A stretch of DNA of 64,000 bases. Source: Tahibacter harae (GTDB lineage Bacteria > Pseudomonadota > Gammaproteobacteria > Xanthomonadales > Rhodanobacteraceae). A program made the translations under genes and the position numbers. A model generated the notes under the pieces. The model ran no database searches. It saw nothing but the letters and a program-made list of their open reading frames with translations, and had not been told where the DNA came from. This document shows positions 27,853-36,596 of the stretch, piece after piece. The stretch lies in the NCBI RefSeq assembly GCF_024437735.1, contig NZ_JANFQO010000023.1:1-64000 (forward strand). The letters are read 5' to 3'. Numbering within the stretch: position 1 is the stretch's first letter; each line of letters opens with the position of its first letter.

Positions 27853-30657
27853 TCAGCGCGCCGCGGTGACCGGCTGCAACTGGCGGCTCAGATCGCGCAG
27901 CCGTGCGCGCGGCACCGAGGCTTCGGCGAAGACCTGCTCCACCGCGGCGCGGTGGGCCGCGAACAGGCCGCGCGCCTCGTCCGCCTGGCCTTCGGCGGCC
28001 AGCACCCAGGCCAGTTCCAGCGCCGCGGCCGCGGTCAGCGGGTGCTGTTTGCCGAAGCCTTCGCCCAGCAGCGCGAACGCCTTGCGCAGCGGCGCGACCG
28101 CATCGGCCGGGCGCTGCCGCGCCAGCGCTTGGTTGGCACGCTCCTGAGCGCGCTGCACCAGCACGATGCGGTCGGTCTTCACTGTCGAGGCTTCCAGCGC
28201 GTCCAGCGCCGCGCCGGCTTCGTCCAGGCGGCCTTCGTGGCGCAGCAGCTCGGCCATCAGCAGCTGCGAGCGGCCGGTGTCGGCGTGGTTCGCATCCAGG
28301 CGCTTGATGCGCTCGGCCAGCGCGTGCTCGGCCAGCGGGCGCGCCTCGGCGGTACGCCGGGTGCGCATGAGCAGCCGGGCCAGATTGTGTTCGGCGCGCA
28401 GCACCAGGAAATCGTCCGCCGACAGCACGGCGCGGCGGCGCTGCAGGGATTCGCGGAACAGCGGTTCGGACGCGGCGTAGTCGCCGGTCTCGAACAGGGC
28501 CACGGCGAGATTGTTCAGCGGCTGCAGGTACAGCGCCGGCAGGCTTTGCGCATTGGCCGCGTGCAGGCGCATGGATTCGCGGTAGTTGCTGACCGCGTCG
28601 GCATAGCGCCCCACGTCCTGCATCAGCGAGCCCAGCTCGTTGTAGGACTTGGCCACGTTGCTGCTGTCGGCGCCCTCGCTCCTGGCCTGCAGTTCTATGC
28701 TGCGGCGGAACAGGGCCAGGCCTTCCTCGACCTGGCCTTTCTCCACCAGCGCCTCGGCATAGGTGCGCATGGTCAGCTGCACGGTGGGATGGTCGTCGTT
28801 GCCGTAGAACGCGCGCTTGCCGTCCAGGGTCTGGCGGTACAGCGCCAGGGCCTGGTCCAGCTTGCCCTGCTTGCGGAACACATCGGCCAGATTGTTCATG
28901 GACGAGAAGCGGTTCTCGGTGTCCAGGCGCTTGCGCACTTCCACCGCCTGTTCCAGATAGCGCTGGGCCTCGTCCAGCTGGCGGCTGTTGGCGCTCAGCA
29001 CCACGCCCATGGTGTTCCAGGCATCGGCCAGGTCCAGCTCGTTGCGCGGCACGGCGGCCTCGCGCAGGGCCAGTGCGGCGTAGGCGCTGCGCTCGGCCTC
29101 GCGGTCCATGCCGTTGTTGGATTCCATCACCGCCAGATCGCCCAGCCCCTCGGCGCGGGCGGCGTCGTGCTCGCTGCCGGCGCGCTCCCACTGCGCCACG
29201 CCGGCGCGGTAGAGGTCGATGGAACGGCGCGGCTGGCCCAGCCGCTCCCAGGCCTGCGCCAGCACGTAGAGCAGGCGCGCCTTCACGCCGGGGCGGTCGG
29301 CGAGGCTGCCGTCCAGGCGCCGGGTGCTTTCCTCCAGCATCTCGCGCGCGCTGATGTCGCGCCGGCTGGGATTTTTCTCCGGATTGGCAAATTCAAAAAT
29401 GGAAATAAGGAACTCGCTGACCTGGCGCGCGGTGTCGGCCTGCATGCGCGCCTCGCGCTCGGCGGCCAGGGCGCGGTCGCGCTCGTTGACCAGGCGCCAG
29501 CTGAACGCCAGGCCCATGACGACGATGGCGGCGGCCGCGGCGAACAGCGGCCAGCGCCGCCGCACCAGCCGGCCCAGGCGGTAGCGCAGCGTGGGGGCGC
29601 GCGCGTCGACGGGCTTGAGATCCAGATGGCGTTCGATGTCCGCCGCCAGTGCATCGGCCGAGGCGTAGCGCAGGCCGGGATGGGCCGCGGTGGCGCGCAG
29701 GATGATGGCATCGATGTCGCCGCGCAGTTCCTTGCGCCACTGGCAGTCCTCGCCGGCCAGTTCGCTGGGCCGGCGCAGCGCGCGCGACAGCTGGGTCACG
29801 GTGCGGTCGTCGGCGTCCAGGCGCGCCTTGCGCCCGCTGACCAGCTCGAACAGGATCAGACCCAGCGAATACACGTCGCTGGCGACGCTGACCGGCACGC
29901 CGGCCAGCTGTTCCGGGCTGGCATAGCCCGGTGTGTAGTAGGCGCCGCTGATGCGCTCGCGCGAACGGTCCAGCGCGCGGGCGATGCCGAAATCCAGCAG
30001 TACCGGCGAGCCATCCGGCCGCACCAGCACATTGGAGGGTTTCAGGTCGCAGTGCACGATCAGGCGCTGGTGGGCGAAGGCCACCGCGCGGCACACATTG
30101 CGGAACAGGCGCAGGCGCGCCTTCAGCCGCAGCCCCTGCTCCTGGCACCAGCGGTCGATGGCCACACCCTCGACATATTCCATGACCAGGTAGGGCTGGC
30201 CGCCGGGCGTGGCGCCGCCGTCGAGCAGGCGGGCGATATGCGGATGCTGCAGGCCGGCCAGGATCTGCCGCTCGGCCGCGAGCAGGGCCAGCGCATCCTC
30301 GGTGGGGATGCCGCGCAGCAGCTTGACCGCGGCCTGCTGCTCGAAATGGCCGTCGGCGCGCTCGGCGCGGTAGACCGCGCCCATGCCGCCGCTGGCCAGC
30401 TTCTGCACCAGGCGCCAGGCGCCGACGCGGTCGCCCACGTCCAGCTCGGTCTCCGGCATCTGCGCCAGTATCGCCGCCACCGGCGCGACCACACGCTGCA
30501 GGCCGCGGGTCTCCGCCGCGACCAGGGCCTCGACCTCGGCCGCCACGTCGGTATCGGCGCCGCTGGCTTCCAGGTGCAGGCGGCGCTGCTCCGGCGGCAG
30601 GTCGCAGACTTCCTCGAACAGCCGGCGCAGCTGGGCGAAGCGCGAGCCGGTCGGCAT
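27853..30657 (-). CDS. Transmembrane Ser/Thr protein kinase with TPR sensor region
   Basis: A 934-residue PknB-like kinase. The kinase domain (about 80-345) is complete: glycine loop LASGGMGAVYRAE, Lys112 in AVKLL, catalytic loop HCDLKPSN (202-209), DFG at 222-224 and activation segment YYTPGYASPEQ. One membrane helix follows at about 370-390. Then come more than 500 residues of helical TPR-type repeats (motifs such as YLEQAVEVRKRL and ALALYRQTL) that would face the periplasm. It starts 10 bases after the ECF sigma stop, so the two form an operon. In such pairs the kinase is thought to switch on the sigma factor by phosphorylation (ECF43 group; EcfP/PknT in Vibrio). Confidence 0.92.
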   Translation of the reverse strand: MPTGSRFAQLRRLFEEVCDLPPEQRRLHLEASGADTDVAAEVEALVAAETRGLQRVVAPVAAILAQMPETELDVGDRVGAWRLVQKLASGGMGAVYRAERADGHFEQQAAVKLLRGIPTEDALALLAAERQILAGLQHPHIARLLDGGATPGGQPYLVMEYVEGVAIDRWCQEQGLRLKARLRLFRNVCRAVAFAHQRLIVHCDLKPSNVLVRPDGSPVLLDFGIARALDRSRERISGAYYTPGYASPEQLAGVPVSVASDVYSLGLILFELVSGRKARLDADDRTVTQLSRALRRPSELAGEDCQWRKELRGDIDAIILRATAAHPGLRYASADALAADIERHLDLKPVDARAPTLRYRLGRLVRRRWPLFAAAAAIVVMGLAFSWRLVNERDRALAAEREARMQADTARQVSEFLISIFEFANPEKNPSRRDISAREMLEESTRRLDGSLADRPGVKARLLYVLAQAWERLGQPRRSIDLYRAGVAQWERAGSEHDAARAEGLGDLAVMESNNGMDREAERSAYAALALREAAVPRNELDLADAWNTMGVVLSANSRQLDEAQRYLEQAVEVRKRLDTENRFSSMNNLADVFRKQGKLDQALALYRQTLDGKRAFYGNDDHPTVQLTMRTYAEALVEKGQVEEGLALFRRSIELQARSEGADSSNVAKSYNELGSLMQDVGRYADAVSNYRESMRLHAANAQSLPALYLQPLNNLAVALFETGDYAASEPLFRESLQRRRAVLSADDFLVLRAEHNLARLLMRTRRTAEARPLAEHALAERIKRLDANHADTGRSQLLMAELLRHEGRLDEAGAALDALEASTVKTDRIVLVQRAQERANQALARQRPADAVAPLRKAFALLGEGFGKQHPLTAAAALELAWVLAAEGQADEARGLFAAHRAAVEQVFAEASVPRARLRDLSRQLQPVTAAR

Positions 30658-30667
30658 AGGCGCGCGC

Positions 30668-31228
30668 TCAGCTGAGGACGCGGTTGAGCCAGGCCCGCGC
30701 GAAGCGCAGGTCGCGGTCCACGGTGGGCACGGAAATGCCGACCACGGCGGCGATCTCCTCGCGCTCCATGCCGGCGAAATAACTCATCTCGACGATGCGG
30801 GCCACGCGCTGGTCCTCGTCGTGCAGCCGGCTCAGGGCCTGGTCCAGCGCGATCAGGTCCAGCTCTATGCGCTGGCCTTCGGAAGCCTCGGCATGGCTCA
30901 GGGTGACCACGACGATGTCGCCGCCGCGCTTGGCCGAGAGGCGCGAGCGCGCCTGGTCGACCAGCACCGAGCGCATGTGCATCGCGGCCAGGGCGAGGAA
31001 ATGGGCGCGGTTCTGCCAGTCCGTGTCGGCGCCGAGCAGGCGTACCAGGGCCTCGTGCACCAGGGCGGTGGGTTCCAGCGTCTGCTGCGCACCCTCGCGG
31101 CGCAGACGTACCGCGGCCATCTCGCGCAGGGTGTCGTACAGGCGCGGCATCAGACGTTCCAGGGCCTGACGGTCCCCGCCTCTCCAGGCAAGCAGCAGTT
31201 CGGTTACGTCGCCGACTTCGGTGGACAT
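30668..31228 (-). CDS. ECF-type RNA polymerase sigma factor (kinase-linked type)
   Basis: A 186-residue sigma factor from ATG 31228. Region 2 lies at about 10-90. Region 4 has a helix-turn-helix in EEIAAVVGISVPTVDRDLRFARAWL. In region 2.2, where ordinary ECF factors have an acidic DAED-like motif, this protein reads TLEPTALVHEALVRLL, with Thr54 in place of an acidic residue. No anti-sigma gene is nearby; instead a membrane Ser/Thr kinase follows in the same operon. This matches the sigma factors that need phosphorylation to bind core polymerase. The target genes are not evident. Confidence 0.88.
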   Translation of the reverse strand: MSTEVGDVTELLLAWRGGDRQALERLMPRLYDTLREMAAVRLRREGAQQTLEPTALVHEALVRLLGADTDWQNRAHFLALAAMHMRSVLVDQARSRLSAKRGGDIVVVTLSHAEASEGQRIELDLIALDQALSRLHDEDQRVARIVEMSYFAGMEREEIAAVVGISVPTVDRDLRFARAWLNRVLS

Positions 31229-31343
31229 GGGTGGGCCGGAAACTGGATCAGCCCGATTGTGCCGTAATGTCACGGTCACTGTCGCCGGGGTCACATGAGT
31301 CCGCCATAAGCTGAAGCCCGGCGGGGCGACGGGACCGTGGCGT

Positions 31344-32672
31344 TCAGGCCCCGCCGGCCTGCTCGCCGGCCGGCGTCTCGTGCGCCTCGCCGCGGGACAC
31401 GACCACCGCCGCGGCCAGGTCGCCGGTGACGTTGAGCGTGGTGCGCGACATGTCCAGCAGGTGGTTGACGCCCAGGATCAGGCCTATGCCCTCCGGCGGC
31501 ACGCCGACCATGGCCAGGATCATCATGATCACCGGGATGGAGCCGGCCGGCACGCCGGCCGTGCCCACGCCGCCGAGCACGCAGACGCCGAGCACCATCA
31601 GCTGCTGGGCGATGCTCAGCTCCACGCCGAAGAACTGGGCCAGGAACAGCACGGTCACGCCCTCGAACAGGGCTGTGCCGTTCTGGTTGGCGGTGGCACC
31701 GACGGTCAGCACGAAGCGCGAAATGCGCGGCGGCAGGCGCAGGTTTTCCTCGGCCACCTTGAGCGAGGTCGGCAGGGTGGCCGAGGACGAGGCGGTCGAG
31801 AACGCCGTCAGCATCGCTTCCTCGATGCTGCGGAAGAAGCGCAACGGGCTCATGCCGCCGAAGAACTTGACCACCGCCGAATACACCACGAACTGGTGCA
31901 GGGCCAGCGCCAGCAGCACCACGCCCACGTACTTGCCCAGCAGGAACAGCACCTGCCAGCCCAGCTTGGCGGTCAGGGTGAACAGCAGGCAGGCCACGGC
32001 GTAGGGCGCCAGGCGTATGACCCGGTCGATCAGGGTCATGGACAGGTCGTAGATGCCCTGGATGAATTCCTTGACCCGGCCCACCGCCGGCGTCGGCGTC
32101 AGCACCATGGCGATGCCGAACATCAGGGCGAAGAACATGATGCCGATCATGTCCCCGCCCGAGGCGGCGCGGACGATGTTGTCCGGCACGATCTGCACCA
32201 GCATCTCTATGCCCGAGGGCGGCGCGGCCTGGGCGGTGATGCTCTTGGCCTTGGCCGCGCTTTCCTCCAGCAGGGCCGCGCGCGCGGTCTCGCTGATACC
32301 GTTACCGGGCTGGAACAGGTTGACCAGCACCAGACCTATGACTACGGCGATGGCCGAGACGAAGACGGTGTACAGCAACGTCTTCCAGCCGACCCGGCCC
32401 AGCGAGCGCAGGTCGCCCATTTCCGCCACGCCCAGCACCAGGGCGGAGAACAGCAGCGGGATCACCAGCATCAGCAGCAGGCGCAGGAAGATCTGTCCTA
32501 CCGGCTGGGTGACGTAGGTGACGACGCCGTTGAGCCAGGCGCTGTCGCTGCCGGCGTAGCGGTAGCACAGCACGCCGGCAAGCACGCCGACGACGAAGCC
32601 GATCAGGATGCGCGTATGCAGGGCGAGGCCGCGCGCGGACGGCGCGCCGGCGGTTTCGGAAGCAGGGCTCAT
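31344..32672 (-). CDS. Dicarboxylate/amino acid:cation symporter (GltP/DctA family)
   Basis: A 442-residue transporter of the DAACS family with about eight helices and two re-entrant hairpins. Family signatures are present: the serine-rich hairpin SSSATLPTSLKVAEE, the cation-binding GATANQNGTALFEGV (usually NMDGT), and the late GLILGVNHLLDMSRTTLNVTGD. It takes up glutamate, aspartate or C4-dicarboxylates with protons or sodium; substrate not resolvable. It is preceded by a non-coding region with a strong terminator. TTGCCG and TAGGGT, 18 bases apart on the minus strand between that hairpin and the ATG, could be its promoter. Confidence 0.9.
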   Translation of the reverse strand: MSPASETAGAPSARGLALHTRILIGFVVGVLAGVLCYRYAGSDSAWLNGVVTYVTQPVGQIFLRLLLMLVIPLLFSALVLGVAEMGDLRSLGRVGWKTLLYTVFVSAIAVVIGLVLVNLFQPGNGISETARAALLEESAAKAKSITAQAAPPSGIEMLVQIVPDNIVRAASGGDMIGIMFFALMFGIAMVLTPTPAVGRVKEFIQGIYDLSMTLIDRVIRLAPYAVACLLFTLTAKLGWQVLFLLGKYVGVVLLALALHQFVVYSAVVKFFGGMSPLRFFRSIEEAMLTAFSTASSSATLPTSLKVAEENLRLPPRISRFVLTVGATANQNGTALFEGVTVLFLAQFFGVELSIAQQLMVLGVCVLGGVGTAGVPAGSIPVIMMILAMVGVPPEGIGLILGVNHLLDMSRTTLNVTGDLAAAVVVSRGEAHETPAGEQAGGA

Positions 32673-32741
32673 GCGCGATCCGGGACGAATGACGAAGCCG
32701 CGACCCTACCGGAGAACCGTCGCCGCCGGCAATTCGCACCG

Positions 32742-32788
32742 CGAAAAATGGCGAGCCCGATGCGACAGGGGGGACGCATCGGGCTCGC
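32742..32788 (-). terminator. Strong intrinsic terminator upstream of the symporter gene
   Basis: A perfect 14-base-pair inverted repeat (32751-32764 with 32775-32788, 10-base loop) is followed on the minus strand by ATTTTT. No minus-strand coding gene lies upstream of it within reach, so it must end either a leader transcript of the symporter gene or a separate small RNA. Confidence 0.75.
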
Positions 32789-32890
32789 ACGGTCATCCTG
32801 ACCAGAGCACCCTGCCCTTCCTGACGCTCCCTAGAAACCGCAGCGCGGCGGCGCGCGGCACCGCCAGGCGCCCGCGCAAAAAGGCGGCGC
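32742..32890 (-). ncRNA. Candidate small RNA ending at the strong terminator
   Basis: The bases before the terminator have no open frame of note but contain a short hairpin with GGTC/GACC stem and AGGAT loop (32791-32803) plus other GGA strings, the form CsrA/RsmA proteins bind. A weak promoter-like pair on the minus strand (TGGACA at 32925-32920, TTTAGC at 32900-32895, 19-base spacing) would give an RNA of about 150 bases. Start point and identity are guesses; it does not match 6S, SRP, tmRNA or RNase P RNA as I know them. Confidence 0.25.
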
Positions 32891-33130
32891 CGAGGCTAAA
32901 CTCCCCGGCCGGCGGCGTCTGTCCACCGGTTCGCAATTCGGCCGGCGCAGCGCAGATTTCCGCAATTCCGGCCAACCTGGCCGACAGACGGCACAGAGCC
33001 CCCGGCCGGGGCCGGTTCCCGCGCCCGGCGGATGACAGCCTGAGCAAACGGCACAGTGTAAGCTAGGCTACTTTGCGCCCCCTCCAGGCCGCCTGCGTCC
33101 GCGCGGCGGCGCCCCTGTCGAGTTCCCTGG

Positions 33131-34555
33131 ATGTCCGCTCAACCGATTCCGCTCTGCGTCGATCTCGATGGCACGCTCATCCGCTCGGACCTGCTGTTCG
33201 AGTCCGCGCTGAGCCTGCTGCGGCGCAATCCTTTGTATATTTTTTACTTCGTCCTGTGGCTGCTGCGCGGCCGCGCCCACCTCAAGCGCGAGATCGCCGC
33301 GCGCGCCGACGTCGATGCCAGCACCCTTCCCTACGACGAGCGCGTGCTGGCCTGGCTGCGCGAGCAGGGCGAGGCGCAGCGCCCGCGCGTGCTGTGCACC
33401 GCCTCCGATGCGCGCCTGGCCGGCGATGTCGCCGCCCACCTGGGCCTGTTCGATGACGTGCTCGCCAGCGACGGCGCACGCAACCTGGCCGGGCGCAACA
33501 AGGGCGAAACCCTGCGCGAACGCTACGGCGAGCGCGGCTTCGACTACGCCGGCAACGAATACCGCGACCTGCACATCTGGAAACATGCACGCCGGGCCAT
33601 CGTGGTCAATGCGCACAACGGGCTGGCCAAGGCCGCCGCCGGCTGCTGCGAGGTCGAGCGCGTGTTCGAGCCGGCCCGCGGCGGCCTGCGCACCTGGCTC
33701 AAGGCGCTGCGCCTGCACCAGTGGCTGAAGAACCTGCTGGTATTCCTGCCGCTGTTCGCCGCGCACCGCGTGCTGGAAGCCGGCACGACGCTGAACTGCC
33801 TGCTGGCCTTCGTCGCCTTCGGCCTGTGCGCCTCGGGCGTGTACGTGCTCAACGACCTGTTCGACCTGGACTCGGACCGGCGCCATCCGCGCAAGCGCCT
33901 GCGCCCGTTCGCCGCCGGCACCCTGCCGCTGCTGCACGGCCTCGTCGCCGCGCCGCTGCTGACCCTGGCCGGCCTGGCGCTGGCCGTATACGTGTCGGCG
34001 GCCTTCGCCGGCGTGCTGCTGATTTACTACGCGCTCACCCTGGCCTATTCGCTGCGCCTCAAGCGCATCGTCATGCTGGACGTGATCGTGCTGGCGGCGC
34101 TGTATACCGTGCGCATCATCGGCGGCGCCGTGGTCATCGGCGGCGGCCTCTCGTTCTGGCTGCTGGCTTTCTCCATGTTCCTGTTCCTCAGCCTGGCCAT
34201 GCTCAAGCGCTATACCGAGCTGCTGGCCGCGCGCGACAGCGGCAAGATGAGCGCCAGCGGCCGCGGCTATTCGGTGGAAGACATCGCCCTGATCCAGTCC
34301 CTGGGCGGCGCCAGCGGCTACATGAGCGTGCTGGTGCTGGCGCTGTACATCAACAGCACCGCCAGCGAAGTGCTGTATGCGCGTCCGCAAGTACTGTGGC
34401 TGCTCTGTCCGCTGTTGCTGTACTGGATCAGCCGGGTCTGGCTGATCGCGCACCGCGGCGGCATGCATGACGATCCGGTGGTGTTCGCCATCGTCGACCG
34501 GGTCAGCCGCGTGGTCATCGCGCTGTGCGCCCTGGTCGTGGCCGGAGCGGTCTGA
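33131..34555 (+). CDS. HAD phosphatase-UbiA fusion: polyprenyl-phosphate phosphoribosyltransferase
   Basis: A 474-residue two-domain protein. Residues 1-185 are a HAD domain with motif I CVDLDGTLIRSD (Asp11, Asp13) and a CTASD motif II. Residues 190-474 are a UbiA-type membrane domain of about eight helices with NDLFDLDSDRRHP (Asn241, Asp245), the prenyl-phosphate/Mg site, and a second polar motif YSLRLKRIVMLD. The nearest known activity is Rv3806c of mycobacteria, which joins PRPP to decaprenyl phosphate. The HAD half could remove the 5-phosphate, the step given to Rv3807c there. First gene of the pentose operon, with its stop directly abutting the next ATG (TGAATG). Confidence 0.85.
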   Translation: MSAQPIPLCVDLDGTLIRSDLLFESALSLLRRNPLYIFYFVLWLLRGRAHLKREIAARADVDASTLPYDERVLAWLREQGEAQRPRVLCTASDARLAGDVAAHLGLFDDVLASDGARNLAGRNKGETLRERYGERGFDYAGNEYRDLHIWKHARRAIVVNAHNGLAKAAAGCCEVERVFEPARGGLRTWLKALRLHQWLKNLLVFLPLFAAHRVLEAGTTLNCLLAFVAFGLCASGVYVLNDLFDLDSDRRHPRKRLRPFAAGTLPLLHGLVAAPLLTLAGLALAVYVSAAFAGVLLIYYALTLAYSLRLKRIVMLDVIVLAALYTVRIIGGAVVIGGGLSFWLLAFSMFLFLSLAMLKRYTELLAARDSGKMSASGRGYSVEDIALIQSLGGASGYMSVLVLALYINSTASEVLYARPQVLWLLCPLLLYWISRVWLIAHRGGMHDDPVVFAIVDRVSRVVIALCALVVAGAV

Positions 34556-35851
34556 ATGAGCGGCACCTCCTGGGGACGCTATCCGCGGCCGGCGCAGCAG
34601 CACCTGCTGATGCTGCGCGACCGCGCCGCGCCGCTGCCGCCATTCAGCGGCTCCGCCCTGCCCCACGGCAACGGCCGCAGCTACGGCGATTCCTGCCTCA
34701 ACGACGGCGGCACCCTGCTGTGCACGCGCGGGCTGGACCGCTTCATCGCCTTCGACCCGGCCAGCGGCGTGCTGCGCTGCGAGGCCGGCGTGCTGCTCGC
34801 GGACATACTCGATCTGGCCGTCGGCCAGGGCTGGTTCCTGCCGGTCACGCCGGGCACCAAGTACGTCACCGTCGGCGGCGCCATCGCCAACGATGTGCAC
34901 GGCAAGAACCATCACGTCGCCGGCTGCTTCAGCGAACACGTCAACGGCTTCGAGCTGCTGCGCAGCGACGGCAGCCGGCGCTGGTGCAGCAAGACGGAAA
35001 ACGCCGACTGGTTCGCCGCCACCGTGGCCGGCCTGGGCCTGACCGGCGTCATCACCTGGGCCGAACTGCGCCTGCAGCGCGTGCGCGGGCCGTGGCTGGG
35101 CTGCGAGACGCACCGCTTCGACAACCTGGACGAATTCTTCGCCCTGTCGGCTGCGTCCGAACGCGACTACGAATACACCGTCGCCTGGATCGACTGCGCC
35201 GCCCGCGGCGCGGCCCTGGGCCGCGGCCATTTCATCCGCGCCAACCACGCCGCCGCCAGCGACGGGCCGCGGCCGGGCAGACGCCGCCTGGGCGTGCCGT
35301 TGACGCCGCCGCTGTCGCTCATCAACGGCCTGAGCCTGCGCGCCTTCAACACGCTGTATTTCCATCGCCAGCGCGGCCGTGTCAGTCACGCCCTGAGCCA
35401 TTACGAGCCGTATTTCTATCCGCTGGACGCGATCGCCGACTGGAACCGCATCTACGGCCCGCGCGGCTTCCTGCAGTACCAGTGCGTGCTGCCGCCGGCC
35501 CAGGCCCAGGCCGGCCTGGAAGAACTGCTGCGCCGCATCGCGGCCAGCGGCAGCGGTTCCTTCCTGGCCGTACTCAAGGTGTTCGGAACCCGCCCGTCGG
35601 CTGGTATCCTCTCGTTCCCGCGGCCCGGCGCCACCCTGGCGCTGGACTTCCCCAACAACGGCCAGGCCACCTTCGCCCTGCTCGATGCACTGGACGAGGT
35701 GGTCGCCGGCGCGGGCGGCGCGGTGTACCCGGCCAAGGACGCGCGCCTGGCCGGCGAGCGCTTCCGCCAGTATTTCCCGGCCTGGAACACGCTGGAGCCC
35801 TATCTGGACCCGAGGTTTTCCTCGGGCTTCTGGCGCCGTGTAACGGAGTAA
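34556..35851 (+). CDS. DprE1-like polyprenylphosphoryl-ribose 2'-oxidase
   Basis: A 431-residue FAD enzyme of the VAO fold. It matches mycobacterial DprE1 through HGNGRSYGDSCLND (FAD pyrophosphate loop, 37-50), GGAIANDVHGKNHHVAG (107-123, with active-site His115), GLTGVI, and YPAKDAR near the end (Lys394, the catalytic-site lysine by position). It would oxidise the 2'-hydroxyl of polyprenyl-phosphate-ribose to the ketone. The residue equivalent to the mycobacterial cysteine attacked by benzothiazinones (Cys387) is Ala362, in TLALDFP. It directly abuts the UbiA fusion and is followed after 7 bases by the DprE2-like gene, the normal partner. Confidence 0.9.
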   Translation: MSGTSWGRYPRPAQQHLLMLRDRAAPLPPFSGSALPHGNGRSYGDSCLNDGGTLLCTRGLDRFIAFDPASGVLRCEAGVLLADILDLAVGQGWFLPVTPGTKYVTVGGAIANDVHGKNHHVAGCFSEHVNGFELLRSDGSRRWCSKTENADWFAATVAGLGLTGVITWAELRLQRVRGPWLGCETHRFDNLDEFFALSAASERDYEYTVAWIDCAARGAALGRGHFIRANHAAASDGPRPGRRRLGVPLTPPLSLINGLSLRAFNTLYFHRQRGRVSHALSHYEPYFYPLDAIADWNRIYGPRGFLQYQCVLPPAQAQAGLEELLRRIAASGSGSFLAVLKVFGTRPSAGILSFPRPGATLALDFPNNGQATFALLDALDEVVAGAGGAVYPAKDARLAGERFRQYFPAWNTLEPYLDPRFSSGFWRRVTE

Positions 35852-35858
35852 GACGACG

Positions 35859-36596
35859 ATGCGCAGGATCCTCATCATCGGCGCGACCTCGGCCATCGCC
35901 GAAGCGACCGCCCGCGAATTCGCCGCCCGCGGCGACGCACTGTGCCTGGTCGGCCGCGACGCCGGCCGCCTGGCCGCCATCGCCCAGGACCTGGGCGTGC
36001 GCGGCGCCGTGCGCACCGCCACCGCCACGCTGGACGTGACCGATTTCGCCGCCCATGCCGGCGTGATCGACCTGGCCGAACGCGAACTGGGTGGCCTGGA
36101 CACGCTGCTGGTCGCCCACGGCACCCTGACCGACCAGGCCGAGGCGGAAGCCTCGGTTGACACCCTGCGGCGCGAATTCGACATCAACGCGATCAGCGTG
36201 ATGGCCCTGCTCACCCCGGTCGCGAACCGCTTCGCCAAACAGGGCTTCGGCAGCATCGCGGTGATCTCCTCCGTCGCCGGCGACCGCGGCCGCATGTCCA
36301 ACTACGTCTACGGCTCGGCCAAGGCCGCCGTCAGCGCGTTTCTTTCCGGCCTGCGCCAGCGCCTGCAGAAATCCGGCGTCAACGTGCTCACCATCAAGCC
36401 CGGCTTCGTCGATACGCCCATGACGAAGGATTTTCCCAAAGGCGCACTCTGGGCCAAACCGGAAGATGTGGCCAAAGGCATCGTCAAGGCCATCGACAAG
36501 GGCCGCAGCGTGGTCTACCTGCCCTGGTTCTGGTCGCTGATCATGCTGGTGATCCGCAACGTGCCGGAGTTCGTGTTCAAGCGGGTGAAACTGTGA
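35859..36596 (+). CDS. DprE2-like keto-reductase (SDR family)
   Basis: A 245-residue short-chain dehydrogenase with cofactor loop GATSAIAEA (8-16). The catalytic Ser138, Tyr151 and Lys155 lie in ISSVAGDRGRMSNYVYGSAK. The conserved tail YLPWFWSLIMLVIRNVPEFVFKR-type hydrophobic segment suggests membrane association, as in DprE2. With the preceding gene it would complete epimerisation of polyprenyl-phosphate-ribose to the arabinose form. The stop overlaps the next gene's GTG start as GTGA. Confidence 0.88.
   Translation: MRRILIIGATSAIAEATAREFAARGDALCLVGRDAGRLAAIAQDLGVRGAVRTATATLDVTDFAAHAGVIDLAERELGGLDTLLVAHGTLTDQAEAEASVDTLRREFDINAISVMALLTPVANRFAKQGFGSIAVISSVAGDRGRMSNYVYGSAKAAVSAFLSGLRQRLQKSGVNVLTIKPGFVDTPMTKDFPKGALWAKPEDVAKGIVKAIDKGRSVVYLPWFWSLIMLVIRNVPEFVFKRVKL

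Larger units (their letters stand above)
32673..33130. other. 458-base non-coding region between divergent genes
   Basis: No protein gene is supported here. It holds the strong minus-strand terminator at 32742-32788 and the small-RNA candidate described separately. The right part is GC-rich and should contain the start of the rightward pentose operon, for which no clear promoter was found. Confidence 0.6.

Noticed and set aside
32789-33070. Possible SRP or 6S RNA because of GGGGGCTCTG and GGAAGG strings on the minus strand
   Set aside because: The conserved SRP tetraloop region and the 6S central bubble are absent.
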